From NCBI RefSeq assembly GCF_000682735.1, contig NZ_AWFD01000033.1, positions 186,001 to 250,000 on the forward strand: a DNA stretch of 64,000 bases, written 5' to 3'. The notes under the pieces were generated by a model. That model did not search any database and was not told where the DNA came from. It saw only the letters and a list, made by a program, of their open reading frames with translations. This stretch comes from Hyphomonas sp. CY54-11-8 (lineage in GTDB: Bacteria > Pseudomonadota > Alphaproteobacteria > Caulobacterales > Hyphomonadaceae). Positions 43,665 through 52,632 of the stretch are shown in pieces; within the stretch, counting starts at the first letter, position 1; each line of letters begins with the position of its first letter. A program made the translations under genes and the position numbers.

Positions 43665-46400
43665 TTAGGCTGCAGCAGTCGCAGGGTCGGTTCGCTTGCG
43701 GTTCTCGATATCAAAGAGAAGACCGCCAGGCCGCGCATAGACAAACCAGGTTATGAGGAGGCAGGAGACATAGAAGGCAAGGAAACCATAGAGAGCCGGA
43801 GCGGCACTCCCCGAAGCCGCGAGCGACATGCCAAAACTCTTCGGAATGAAGAACGCTCCGTAGGCCGCGATCGCACTTGTAAATCCGGTAATCGCCGCGC
43901 TCTCCTTTTCGGACTGGCGCAGACGGTCAGGCGCGCTCATCTGCGGTTCCAGCCGGTCGATTTCCTTGCGCATGATGGCAGGGATCATCTGGAAGGTGGA
44001 GGCATTGCCGACGCCGGTTGCGAAGAACAGGACGATGAAGGAGATGAAGAATCCAGCGAACGCCCCCGGTGCTTCCTTGGCTGCGAGGAAGTAGAGTACC
44101 CCGCCAGTGCCAATCATCATCAGGAGGAATACTGCCAGCGTCACACGGGCGCCGCCAAACCGGTCTGCGATCCAGCCGGTGAAGGACCGGGACAGTGCGC
44201 CGACCAATGGCCCGAGGAAGGCAATCTGGAGGACGTTCACATCCGGGAACTGTGTCCTGGTCAGCAGCGGGAAAGCCGCTGAGAAACCGATGAACGATCC
44301 GAATGTCCCCGTATAGAGCCAGCACATGATCCAGTTGTGCTTGCGTTTGAAGATGATCGCCTGATCGGAGAAGGATGCTTTTGCACTCGACAGATCATTC
44401 ATGCCGAACCATGCAGCAAACGCACTTGCAATGATGAATGGGACCCAGATGAAGCCGGCATTCTGAAGGAAGAGTTCCTCTCCCTGCCCGGTCAGCTGAG
44501 GCTGGCCGCCCAGAAAGCCGAACACACCGAACGTAATGACCAGCGGCACGATGAACTGCATCGCACTGACACCAAGGTTTCCAAGCCCGGCATTCATGGC
44601 CAGCGCATTGCCCTTCTCACGTTTCGGATAGAAGAACCCGATATTGGACATGGAGGATGCGAAGTTCCCGCCTCCAAAGCCGCAGAGCAATGCCAGGGCG
44701 AGCATGATCCAATAAGGCGTTTCGGGGTTCTGCACCGCAAAGCCGATTCCGAGCGCAGGCAACAACAGCGACCAGGTGGTCAGCGTGGTCCACAGCCGCC
44801 CGCCGAAGACCGGCACCATGAAACTGTAGAATATGCGCAACGTTGCACCCGACAGACCAGGCAGGGCCGCCAACCAGAAGAGCTCGTCAGTTGAATAATC
44901 AAACCCGATCTGCGGAAGCTTGGCGACAACCACCGACCAGACCATCCAGACGGCGAAAGACAGAAGCAGCGCCGGTATGGAGAGCCAGAGATTGCGGCTG
45001 GCGATCTTCTTGCCGGTCGCCTCCCAGAACTCCGGGTCTTCCGGGCGCCAGTCCTGGATCAGCTTCGGCGCAAGTGCTCGCGCTTCCCGCTCGCCATGGA
45101 TGGGTCTCATCTCCGGCAGTTGCGGCAGCGCGTCGAGTGTCTCGCCAACGGCTTCACGTTCCATATGACGGATCGCGAGGTGCATCCAGATCAGAGAGGC
45201 TGAGACGATCAGGAACAAAAGCATGAAGCAGCTAGTCCAGATCCCCGTCAGGTCGTTCAGCAATCCGAACATTATGGGAAGAATGAAGCCGCCAAGTCCG
45301 CCCATCAGGCCGACAAGACCACCAACCGCTCCCACATCCTTTGGATAATAGACAGGGATATGTTTGTACACGGCAGCTTTGCCAAGGCTCATGAAAAAGC
45401 CCAGAACGAAAATCGCAATGACGAAAGTGACCGGTCCGGTTGCGAGACGGAAGCTGATCGGCCCCCTGACACCATCGACGACATAGGAGGTTGGCGGATA
45501 GGCCAGGAAGAAGGTGACTGCGACCGCGACCAGAAATGTCCAGTACATGACAGTGCGCGCGCCAACCCGGTCAGACAGTTGCCCTCCATAGATGCGGAAG
45601 ACCGAAGCCGGGATTGAATAGGCAGCGGCCAGCATGCCCGCGGTCTTTATGTCAAAACCGTACACACCGATGAGGTAGCGCGGCAGCCAGAGTGCCAGAG
45701 CGACAAACGCGCCGAATACGAAGAAATAATAGAGCGAAAAGCGCCAGACCTGCACATTGCGCAGGGGCTCGAACTGAGAGGCAAAACTGCGCGGCTTCAC
45801 GCCGCTGCGCCGGCGTTCAGCGAGTTCCGGATCGTCCGATGTCAGAAAGAAGAAAACGAGCGCGACAACGACCAAGGCGATTGCCCAGACATTGGCGACG
45901 CCTTGCCACCCAAGGGAAGCCATGACGATGGGGGCTGCAAACTTTGTCACCGCCGCGCCGACATTCCCTGCCCCGACAATGCCAAGCGCCGAACCCTGCT
46001 TCTCCGGTGGGAAGAATTTCGAAACATAGGTGATCGAGACCGAAAATGACCCGCCCGCGATCCCGATGCCGAGCGCAGCAACAAGGAACTGCGGGTAGGT
46101 CGTCGCAAAGGTCAGAAGCCATGTCGCCAATGCCGACAGCAGCATGACCGCAAGATTGACGATACGCCCCCCATACTGGTCGGCCCAGATACCCAAAAAC
46201 AGTCGCGACAAGGATCCTGTGAGGATCGGCGTGCCGACGAGCAGTCCGAACTGGGTTTCGGAGAGCCCGAGTTCCTTCTGAATCTGCAATCCGAGGATGG
46301 CAAATATGGTCCAGACGGCAAAACATGCTGTGAAGGCAACAGTGGTTAGCCCCAACGCACGATTGGCGCCTTTTGCGGGCATTGAGATCGAAAGTGGCAT
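43665..46400 (-). CDS. narK: Fused NarK1-NarK2 nitrate/nitrite transporter
   Basis: The 911-residue protein holds two 12-helix MFS domains in one chain. Domain 1 (about 1-415) has LSRLFLGIWADQYGGR and GIAGGSFSVSITYVSKFFP. Domain 2 (about 460-900) has GFGGGNFASSMSNIGFFYP and LSRSFTGWIADRFGG. The fusion of NarK1 (proton-linked nitrate uptake) and NarK2 (nitrate/nitrite exchange) is known from Paracoccus. It is the first gene of the nar operon and divergent from the narR-like gene. An FNR-like box lies 74-87 bases before its start. Confidence 0.95.
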   Translation of the reverse strand: MPLSISMPAKGANRALGLTTVAFTACFAVWTIFAILGLQIQKELGLSETQFGLLVGTPILTGSLSRLFLGIWADQYGGRIVNLAVMLLSALATWLLTFATTYPQFLVAALGIGIAGGSFSVSITYVSKFFPPEKQGSALGIVGAGNVGAAVTKFAAPIVMASLGWQGVANVWAIALVVVALVFFFLTSDDPELAERRRSGVKPRSFASQFEPLRNVQVWRFSLYYFFVFGAFVALALWLPRYLIGVYGFDIKTAGMLAAAYSIPASVFRIYGGQLSDRVGARTVMYWTFLVAVAVTFFLAYPPTSYVVDGVRGPISFRLATGPVTFVIAIFVLGFFMSLGKAAVYKHIPVYYPKDVGAVGGLVGLMGGLGGFILPIMFGLLNDLTGIWTSCFMLLFLIVSASLIWMHLAIRHMEREAVGETLDALPQLPEMRPIHGEREARALAPKLIQDWRPEDPEFWEATGKKIASRNLWLSIPALLLSFAVWMVWSVVVAKLPQIGFDYSTDELFWLAALPGLSGATLRIFYSFMVPVFGGRLWTTLTTWSLLLPALGIGFAVQNPETPYWIMLALALLCGFGGGNFASSMSNIGFFYPKREKGNALAMNAGLGNLGVSAMQFIVPLVITFGVFGFLGGQPQLTGQGEELFLQNAGFIWVPFIIASAFAAWFGMNDLSSAKASFSDQAIIFKRKHNWIMCWLYTGTFGSFIGFSAAFPLLTRTQFPDVNVLQIAFLGPLVGALSRSFTGWIADRFGGARVTLAVFLLMMIGTGGVLYFLAAKEAPGAFAGFFISFIVLFFATGVGNASTFQMIPAIMRKEIDRLEPQMSAPDRLRQSEKESAAITGFTSAIAAYGAFFIPKSFGMSLAASGSAAPALYGFLAFYVSCLLITWFVYARPGGLLFDIENRKRTDPATAAA

Positions 46401-46473
46401 TGGATGGCCCCCCGTTCGGGCGTAAGTTCTCTGCTAGGAGACCCACGCTTGTCATTTGGGGGGCAGACGCGCC

Positions 46474-46487
46474 TTGATATTTGTAAA
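46474..46487. promoter_or_regulatory. FNR/NarR-like box upstream of narK (one mismatch)
   Basis: TTGATATTTGTAAA differs from TTGA-N6-TCAA by one base in the second half. Its centre is about 80 bases before the narK ATG, which would put a start site near 46439 if used as a class II activator site. Confidence 0.55.
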
Positions 46488-46609
46488 GCAATGTCTTGCC
46501 GGATGTTCGCTGGTGCGCGCGCTTTGAAATCAATCTGCGACCGATTGACGAAACTGAGGGCCCGGCATGACACAGGCACAATCAGGAACTGATATAAACT
46601 CTCCGCGAC

Positions 46610-46623
46610 TTGACATTTATCAA
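46610..46623. promoter_or_regulatory. Perfect FNR/NarR-type box between narK and the regulator gene
   Basis: TTGACATTTATCAA is a perfect TTGA-N6-TCAA palindrome, 85 bases before the regulator start and 210 before narK. Proteins of the Crp/Fnr nitrate and NO branches bind this sequence. It could mediate autoregulation or activation. Confidence 0.75.
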
Positions 46624-46707
46624 GCCTTCGTTATGTCCTGACAGAGGAACAAAAACAGCGAATGAAGCTGGAATTGTAACTGAAGACTCTGCGCCCCTGG
46701 AGGCCGA

Positions 46708-47475
46708 ATGCCGATCAAGAATACTGACGCCGAACGTGTCCGAAATGTTTCGTTTTTCCGGAACGCGGACGATGCGACATTCGATACGGCAATGAATGGT
46801 GCATTCCTTCAGCGTTTTCCGGCCAATACAACATTATTGATGGAAGGAGATTCAGTCGATTTCCTCTACATCCTGCTGGAAGGCTCCGTTGAACTGGGCG
46901 CCGGCTGGAAGTCCAAGGACACAACGCTCGCCATCCTCCGGCCGGTCTCGACGTTCATTCTTGCGGCCGTGGTGCTCGAGTCCGATGCTCTGATGAGCGC
47001 TGTCACACTGGAGCGCTCGGAAATCCTTATGGTGCCGGGCGATTCGCTTCGGCGCGGCATGAAAGAAAATGCGGTTTTCGGATTCGCGGTTTCTGAGGAA
47101 CTCGCAGGTTGCTACCGCGGACTGGTCCGGTCGATCAAAAATCACAAACTGCGCGATTCCACAGAGCGCCTTGCCAATTACCTTCTCACGCAACGGGCTC
47201 GGCAGGGTGGCCAGGACGAAATTGTGCTCCCGCATGAAAAACGGGTTCTCGCAGCCCTTCTCGGCATGACACCGGAAAACCTGTCCCGCGCCTTTTCGAA
47301 ACTGTCCGATAAAGGGGTCAGCGTGGACGGGGCCCGGGTCGCATTCAGCAATGTCACCGTTCTTGAACGTCTGGCACGCCCAAGCCCCCTGATCGACAAC
47401 CACTATGCGCAGGACCGCAACACACTCGGCAAGGCATATACCGAACGCCAGCAAGGTGTGCTCGACCAGAGCTAG
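46708..47475 (+). CDS. narR: Crp/Fnr-family regulator, NarR-like
   Basis: The 255-residue protein has a cNMP-fold N-terminal domain (LQRFPANTTLLMEGDSVDFLYILLEGSVEL) and a C-terminal winged HTH (EKRVLAALLGMTPENLSRAFSKL). It lacks the N-terminal cysteine cluster of oxygen-sensing FNR, like NarR of Paracoccus, which responds to nitrate/nitrite and activates narK. It is divergent from narK with FNR-type boxes between. A DNR-type NO regulator is the alternative. The end converges on moaA2, one base apart. Confidence 0.78.
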   Translation: MPIKNTDAERVRNVSFFRNADDATFDTAMNGAFLQRFPANTTLLMEGDSVDFLYILLEGSVELGAGWKSKDTTLAILRPVSTFILAAVVLESDALMSAVTLERSEILMVPGDSLRRGMKENAVFGFAVSEELAGCYRGLVRSIKNHKLRDSTERLANYLLTQRARQGGQDEIVLPHEKRVLAALLGMTPENLSRAFSKLSDKGVSVDGARVAFSNVTVLERLARPSPLIDNHYAQDRNTLGKAYTERQQGVLDQS

Positions 47476-47476
47476 A

Positions 47477-48469
47477 TCAGCCACCCATCTGGGCCAGATT
47501 TCTGATGTCACCAGGGTCTGCATTGTGCAACCCATGCGCGGCGGGTTTGAAAGCCAGGGCGTCAACGATGCGGTCTTTGAGCATTCCGATCTGATCGTCA
47601 GAACAAAGCAGGTCGCGCAATGGGCGTCCGCCTTGCCCGAACAGGCAAAGCCTTAACTGCCCACGCGCAGTCACACGCAGGCGGTTGCAACCATCGCAAA
47701 AGCCCGGCGCATAAGGCGCGATAAGACCGATACGGCCAACATAATCTGCATGCCTGAACTCGACCGCTGGGCCATCATCCGCACCCCGCTCTGCCGGCAC
47801 CCAGCCTTTTGCCTCCAGCCACTGCCGCAACACCTGCCCACTGACGTGCTGAGCGTCGAAGAACGCTTTGTTGTCGCCAGTCCGCATCAGTTCGATAAAG
47901 CGCACAGAAATCGCACGCTCACGGACGAAATTAGTCCAGGACGAAAAATCTTCGTCCAGCCCGTCGCGCAGCAGGACCGCGTTTACCTTCACGGCATTGA
48001 GCGGAAGCGCCTGGGCCCGCTCCAGCCCGGCCAGGACATCATGAAGGCGGTCGTGACCGGTGATACGATGGAAAGCCTCCCGGTCCAGGGCATCCATGCT
48101 GACATTGAGATTGGTCAATCCGGCATCGACCCACTCATCCACATGACGCGACAAATTCCATCCATTCGTTGTCAGGGCGACCTTGTCGATTCCCGGCTGC
48201 GCTGAAACACATGCAATCAATCGGGCAAGGTCCTTGCGGACTGTTGGCTCTCCGCCTGTCAGTCGCACCTTGCGGATCCCCAGCTGCGCAAACGCCCGCA
48301 CGAGCCGGTCCACTTCCTCAGGCGCCAGAAAATCCATTGGTCCGGATTTGCGATAGCCATCGGGCAGGCAATAGGTGCAGCGGAAATTGCAGACTTCAGT
48401 GACCGATAGCCGCAAATAGCGGAACCTGCGCCCAAACGTATCCGCCACGGCAGCGCCGTGATTAGTCAT
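47477..48469 (-). CDS. moaA: GTP 3',8-cyclase MoaA (copy 2)
   Basis: The 330-residue radical-SAM protein has FRYLRLSVTEVCNFRCTYCLP (cluster CxxxCxxC, near residue 31), VRLTGGEPTVRKD near 68, a C-terminal FCDGCNRLRVTARGQLRLCLF cluster, and a GG end (AQMGG). It is well diverged from copy 1. AAAGGAG precedes the ATG at 48469 by seven bases. Its long 5' untranslated region contains a Moco riboswitch and a perfect FNR-type box lies further upstream, so it is likely controlled both by cofactor level and by anaerobiosis. Confidence 0.95.
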   Translation of the reverse strand: MTNHGAAVADTFGRRFRYLRLSVTEVCNFRCTYCLPDGYRKSGPMDFLAPEEVDRLVRAFAQLGIRKVRLTGGEPTVRKDLARLIACVSAQPGIDKVALTTNGWNLSRHVDEWVDAGLTNLNVSMDALDREAFHRITGHDRLHDVLAGLERAQALPLNAVKVNAVLLRDGLDEDFSSWTNFVRERAISVRFIELMRTGDNKAFFDAQHVSGQVLRQWLEAKGWVPAERGADDGPAVEFRHADYVGRIGLIAPYAPGFCDGCNRLRVTARGQLRLCLFGQGGRPLRDLLCSDDQIGMLKDRIVDALAFKPAAHGLHNADPGDIRNLAQMGG

Positions 48470-48476
48470 CGCATGG

Positions 48477-48580
48477 CTCCTTTCCAAGCACGGGAGGCGA
48501 CAGGGTTTCCCCTGTCACCCTTCGGCCGGACCGCCATGGCGCTTGGGGGAAAGGCGCGCTTTAGGCGAGACGGCTCGGAG
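48477..48580 (-). ncRNA. Moco riboswitch in the moaA2 leader
   Basis: On the minus strand the leader starts with CTCCGAGCC (48580-48572). Towards its 3' end it has a 7-bp stem GACAGGG/CCCTGTC closed by a GAAA tetraloop (48516-48499), then CGCCTCCCGT, four bases, and TGGAAAGG ending in the ribosome-binding site. The CGCCTCCCGT...TGGAAAGG segment matches, from memory, the 3' part of the E. coli moaA Moco RNA, and the GNRA-type loop hairpin stands in the same position. These RNAs sense molybdenum cofactor. Here the element overlaps the moaA2 ribosome-binding site, so translation control is likely. Confidence 0.8.
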
Positions 48581-48642
48581 CGAATATGTGTCAGCTTATG
48601 CCCAACGGGCCTGCCCGTCTTTGATGTGCGCGCCGCCGACGA

Positions 48643-48656
48643 TTGATTGGGGTCAA
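48643..48656. promoter_or_regulatory. Perfect FNR/NarR-type box upstream of moaA2
   Basis: TTGATTGGGGTCAA is a perfect TTGA-N6-TCAA site, 63 bases upstream of the riboswitch and 174 before the moaA2 ATG. If it acts at -41.5 the transcript would start near 48608, just before the riboswitch, which fits. Confidence 0.72.
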
Positions 48657-48674
48657 GTCCCTGGCATCAACCGG

Positions 48675-49871
48675 TCAAGAGCCGCGTCCTGGCCTCGGCG
48701 CCAACAATCTCGGGCCATAGATGATGGCAAAGAGCGCAAAGGCCCCCGACCAGAGAGCGCTGGCCACATGATTGACGTGCATCTGGCCCGGCGCCTCAAG
48801 AAATGGGGCTGCGACACGCGCGAATGCGCCCGAGTTCACGAGGATATAGATCAGCACGGTTCCCCATCCCGCTTTAAGCATGTGCCCCGTGTGGCCAAGA
48901 CTTGCGCGTGTCATGACGGCGAGGGTCATCACCCCGATTGCCCCTGCTCCAACTGCGTGAATACCTGAAACACGCGGAATCAAGGCTGGAATCAGGCCGC
49001 TCAGACCGAGCAGAAGAAGCGCCAGCGCCGCCCATACGTAGCCAACATGCAAAATGGTGACGAGCGGTTCAGAAAACGTGCGCAGCACCTGCCACCGCGC
49101 AACACGAACCAAATTCAGAAGGCCCGCGCCAACAAGCAGCCCGGAGGCGGCCGAGGAATCGGCAAACACCGCCCACGCCACCAGTGCGGCAAGAGACATG
49201 GTCAGAGTGGCCCCGTCATATCGCCCGAAAGGCACTGGCATCGCGCCGCCCCTCTTGCCAAGCCAGTTGCGCGTAAAACTGGGCGTAATTCTTCCGCCAA
49301 TGACCAGGATCAGGAATATCAGCGCCGCAAGCCCCGTCCGAATTGCAACTTGCGGCAGGACGCCGACTGTGACGATCATCCAGTGAAAGACAATGTTGGC
49401 GATGGCCAGCACACTGACCGCCCCTGCGACCTTCAGATTACGAGTATTCTTGCCCGCGATGACCTCCCGCCAGACGAGGCATGCAAAGGCGAACAGGAAC
49501 GCGCTTTCAATGGCACCCGGCAGCCAGACAGGGCCCGGCTGGAACAACATGGCCGCTCGCCCTGCGATCCAGAGTGCCACAAGGGCCATAAGGGGGGAGC
49601 CGCAAACGGGCAGACGTCCCGTCCAGTTTGGGACTGCAGTGAGCAGGAAGCCCGCCACGATGGCCGAACCGTAGCCGAAGACCATCTCATGGATATGGAA
49701 GATGAGCCCCGTCTCCACAGGCAGCACGCCGGGTCCGACCGTATAAGTGACGATCCAGAGCGGCACGGCAATTGCCGCCCAGATCGCCCCAAGCAGGAAG
49801 AAGGGCCGAAGGCCAAGACTGAACAGGGCTGGTCCCCTGTAGGCACGTATTCGTTCAGCACTCGAAACCAT
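48675..49871 (-). CDS. nnrS: NnrS-family membrane protein
   Basis: The 398-residue protein has about 12 hydrophobic segments and the NnrS features: FSLGLRPFFLLGAIWA at the start, FHIHEMVFGYGSAIVAGFLLTAVPNWTGR near residue 58, and histidines in ASLGHTGHMLKAGW. NnrS contains heme and copper and relieves NO stress during denitrification. It starts 21 bp after the nrdJ stop, so the two are probably co-transcribed, downstream of the FNR-type box at 52203. Confidence 0.93.
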   Translation of the reverse strand: MVSSAERIRAYRGPALFSLGLRPFFLLGAIWAAIAVPLWIVTYTVGPGVLPVETGLIFHIHEMVFGYGSAIVAGFLLTAVPNWTGRLPVCGSPLMALVALWIAGRAAMLFQPGPVWLPGAIESAFLFAFACLVWREVIAGKNTRNLKVAGAVSVLAIANIVFHWMIVTVGVLPQVAIRTGLAALIFLILVIGGRITPSFTRNWLGKRGGAMPVPFGRYDGATLTMSLAALVAWAVFADSSAASGLLVGAGLLNLVRVARWQVLRTFSEPLVTILHVGYVWAALALLLLGLSGLIPALIPRVSGIHAVGAGAIGVMTLAVMTRASLGHTGHMLKAGWGTVLIYILVNSGAFARVAAPFLEAPGQMHVNHVASALWSGAFALFAIIYGPRLLAPRPGRGS

Positions 49872-49892
49872 GGCTCCCGTCTTTCCTGTTTC

Positions 49893-52088
49893 CTAACCGC
49901 ACTTGGAATGACCGCAATCAAGACAGGTATCACACCCTTCCTTGCGGATCAGTGCCTTGTGACCGCACTTCGGACAACACGCCGCATCTGAACGGCTGGT
50001 CGATGTGATGTCGGTGTTTCCAGGAGCACCGAGATGTTCGGCCACAATCCGCCCGATGGCAGCGGGCAATGAAGGAACGTATCGACCGTCCATGAACGCA
50101 CCGCCCTGAGGGTCAAACACCGCCTGGAGCTCTTCTGCAACAAAACTGACGTCGCCGCCGCGCCGGAAGACAGCCGAGATCATCCGTGTCAGCGCCAAAG
50201 TCCAGGCATAATGGTCCATGTTCTTTGAATTGACGAAGATCTCGAAAGGGTGCGTCCCCTGTCCCTCGTCGGCATCATTGATCGTGACATAGACAGCATG
50301 GGCGCTCGGCGGCCATTTCAGTTTATACGTCGCTCCTTCAAGCCTGCGCGCGCGCGGAACAAGCGGTACCTCGTCCGGTCCGCTTGTTTCCGGTGCAGCA
50401 GGGACCGAAAGGATCGAACCCGTGATCGCGTTCGGGCGGTAGGTTGTCAGTCCCTTGCACCCAAGCTTGTAGCCGTCCCGGTAAACCCCCTTGAATTCCT
50501 CGAAACCGATATCGGACGGACAATTCACCGTCTTCGAGATCGAGCTGTCTATGAAACGCTGTGCGCATGCCTGCATCCGCAGATGGTCCTGTGGCGTCAG
50601 GGTCTGAGCACTGACAAATAGGTCCTCTGGCGGCATGACATCCCCGTGAAGACGCTGCCAGACCCGAAGCGCATAGTCTGTAACAGGCTCTTCGAGACTG
50701 GAACCATTCGCCTGACGCACTTTCCGGGAGTAGGAGAATGCAAAGACAGGCTCCACACCAGAAGAGACATTGTCGGCGAGCAAGGACGTCGTACCCGTCG
50801 GGGCAATTGAAGTCAGGCAGCCATTGCGCAAGCCATGTGTCGCGATCAGCGTACGCGTATCTTCATCGAGTTCCCTGAGATTGGGGCGTTCCAGAATCGC
50901 CTTGTCATAAAGGGGATAAGGCCCCTTCTCCGCCGAAAGGCCAGCCGAGGCCCGATACGCCGCACGCTTGATTGTGGCCATCCACCGTTCAGTCAATGAA
51001 ACTGCGGCGTCGGATCCGTATGCGGCACCGCAGAAGATCAGTGCATCTGCCAGTCCCGTGATCCCGAGACCGATCCGGCGCTTGGCTCGGGCCTCTTCTG
51101 CCTGAGCCTCGAGCGGAAAGCGGGAAATGTCGATGACGTTATCAAGAAAGCGAATTGCGGTTTCGGTCAGCGTTTCAAGTTCAGCCTCGTCGATCCCCGC
51201 CTCCATTTCGAAGGGGAACCTGACCAATTGAGCCAGATTGATCGAGCCGAGGAGGCAAGCGCCATATGGCGGCAGCATCTGCTCGCCGCAGGGATTGGAC
51301 GCCGAAATTGTTTCGATATCTGCCAGGTTGTTCAGCGCATTGACGCGGTCGATGAAGATTACGCCGGGTTCTGCGGCATCATATGTTGCCTGCATCAGCC
51401 GGTCCCAGAGCTCACTCGCCGGAATAGTGCGATAGGGCTGCCCGTCAAAAGTGAGCACCCAGTCCTTCCCGGCTTCCAGCGCGTCCATGAAAGCGTCCGT
51501 CACCAGCACGGAAAGGTTGAAGTTGCGCAACCGCGCCCCATCACGTTTGGCATCGATGAAGGCTTCGATGTCGGGATGGTCTATCCGAAGACAGCCCATC
51601 ATCGCCCCGCGCCGTTGGCCGGCCGACATGATGGTCCGGCACATCGCATCCCAGGTGTCCATGAAGGAGAGTGGCCCGGAGGCCTGTGCGCCTACGCCCA
51701 TGACCGGAGCCCCTGAAGGACGGATCGTGGAAAAATCCATACCGACCCCGCCCCCCTGCTGCATGGTTATTGCGGCTTCCCGGAGATGGTCAAAAATGCC
51801 CGGCAAGCTGTCGGGAACCGTCCCCATGACGAAACAATTGAACAGGGTCACATTTCGTGCCGTACCAGCTCCGGCAAGGATCCGCCCGGCCGGAATGAAA
51901 CGGAAGTCGGTCAGCGCTTCGCGGAACCGGGCGCGCCAGACCTTGCGGTTCTTTGGCTTTTCAGCCTTGGCCACAGCGTCTGCAACACGGTCGAGCGTGG
52001 CGGCAAGGTCGGCGTCTTCGCTGGCCTCTGAGCGGAAGCGATACTTCTTGTCCCAGATTTCTTCAGCGAGCGGCGTGTCGAAGGGCAT
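49893..52088 (-). CDS. nrdJ: Class II (adenosylcobalamin-dependent) ribonucleotide reductase NrdJ
   Basis: The 731-residue enzyme makes deoxynucleotides without oxygen. It contains the catalytic-loop region AISASNPCGEQMLPPYGACLLGSIN, SIAPTGTTSLLADNVSSGVEP, and a C-terminal zinc-ribbon (CCPKCGHKALIRKEGCDTCLDCG). No NrdA-type ATP-cone or NrdB partner is seen. An upstream ATG at 52097 is possible but 52088 has AAGGA at proper spacing. A perfect FNR-type box lies 115 bases upstream, matching its anaerobic use. It is followed by nnrS. Confidence 0.92.
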   Translation of the reverse strand: MPFDTPLAEEIWDKKYRFRSEASEDADLAATLDRVADAVAKAEKPKNRKVWRARFREALTDFRFIPAGRILAGAGTARNVTLFNCFVMGTVPDSLPGIFDHLREAAITMQQGGGVGMDFSTIRPSGAPVMGVGAQASGPLSFMDTWDAMCRTIMSAGQRRGAMMGCLRIDHPDIEAFIDAKRDGARLRNFNLSVLVTDAFMDALEAGKDWVLTFDGQPYRTIPASELWDRLMQATYDAAEPGVIFIDRVNALNNLADIETISASNPCGEQMLPPYGACLLGSINLAQLVRFPFEMEAGIDEAELETLTETAIRFLDNVIDISRFPLEAQAEEARAKRRIGLGITGLADALIFCGAAYGSDAAVSLTERWMATIKRAAYRASAGLSAEKGPYPLYDKAILERPNLRELDEDTRTLIATHGLRNGCLTSIAPTGTTSLLADNVSSGVEPVFAFSYSRKVRQANGSSLEEPVTDYALRVWQRLHGDVMPPEDLFVSAQTLTPQDHLRMQACAQRFIDSSISKTVNCPSDIGFEEFKGVYRDGYKLGCKGLTTYRPNAITGSILSVPAAPETSGPDEVPLVPRARRLEGATYKLKWPPSAHAVYVTINDADEGQGTHPFEIFVNSKNMDHYAWTLALTRMISAVFRRGGDVSFVAEELQAVFDPQGGAFMDGRYVPSLPAAIGRIVAEHLGAPGNTDITSTSRSDAACCPKCGHKALIRKEGCDTCLDCGHSKCG

Positions 52089-52202
52089 GGCAATCATCCT
52101 TGTCGTTTGTGTTCGGAAGGACGGTCAGGTTCTGTGATTCGGTGCGGCATGGCGCAGGCTGCGCAGCGCTCCAGGGTGTTCCAACATCTGCCGCATCCGG
52201 GT

Positions 52203-52216
52203 TTGACAAGGATCAA
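52203..52216. promoter_or_regulatory. Perfect FNR/NarR-type box upstream of nrdJ
   Basis: TTGACAAGGATCAA matches TTGA-N6-TCAA exactly. It lies 115 bases before nrdJ and just beyond the end of the decayed gene at 52228-52620. It suggests anaerobic control of nrdJ-nnrS. Confidence 0.72.
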
Positions 52217-52227
52217 TTGGCGGCACT

Positions 52228-52620
52228 TCACGAAGCCCCCCCAGATGCAGCGCGGGTATCAGTCGCCAAACCGAAATAATCCCGACAGACACTAATCTTG
52301 CCATCACGCATTTTGAAGATACCGCAACAGGGCAGGACTATGGCACGATCACCAGGATTCGTACGGTCCAGCCGGTCGACCACCACGACATCTCCAGCGC
52401 TGACCAGGGCCAGGACGCTTCACTCGGTTCCTGTCCAGACACTGATGAAATTCGAGATGAAGTCTTTCGGGGCCGTATGTCCCCTGACCGGCTATAACGG
52501 CATATTGTGGTAGACGCCATCTTCCGGAAAGTAGCTGACGCATTCACCCACATCGAGCCGCGATCAGGCGGCGATGAAGTTCCGTAGCGTCCTCTCATTC
52601 CCTGTCGTCGGAATCTCCAT
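52228..52620 (-). pseudogene. Decayed limonene-1,2-epoxide hydrolase-like gene (SnoaL/NTF2 fold)
   Basis: One continuous minus-strand frame reads, in pieces, ERTLRNFIAA-stop-SRLDVGECVSYFPEDGVYHNMPL-stop (split by short spans), PVRGHTAPKDFISNFISVW, then TGTE-stop-SVLALVSAGDVVVVDRLDR, and GIFKMRDGKISVCRDYFGLAT. The residue order and the catalytic-type blocks (YHNMPL, DRLDR, RDYF) match limonene-1,2-epoxide hydrolases. Three in-frame stops break it and there is no frameshift. The first stop falls where family members have tryptophan. It is a non-functional remnant next to moeA2. Confidence 0.72.
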
Positions 52621-52632
52621 GTTTTGGAACTC

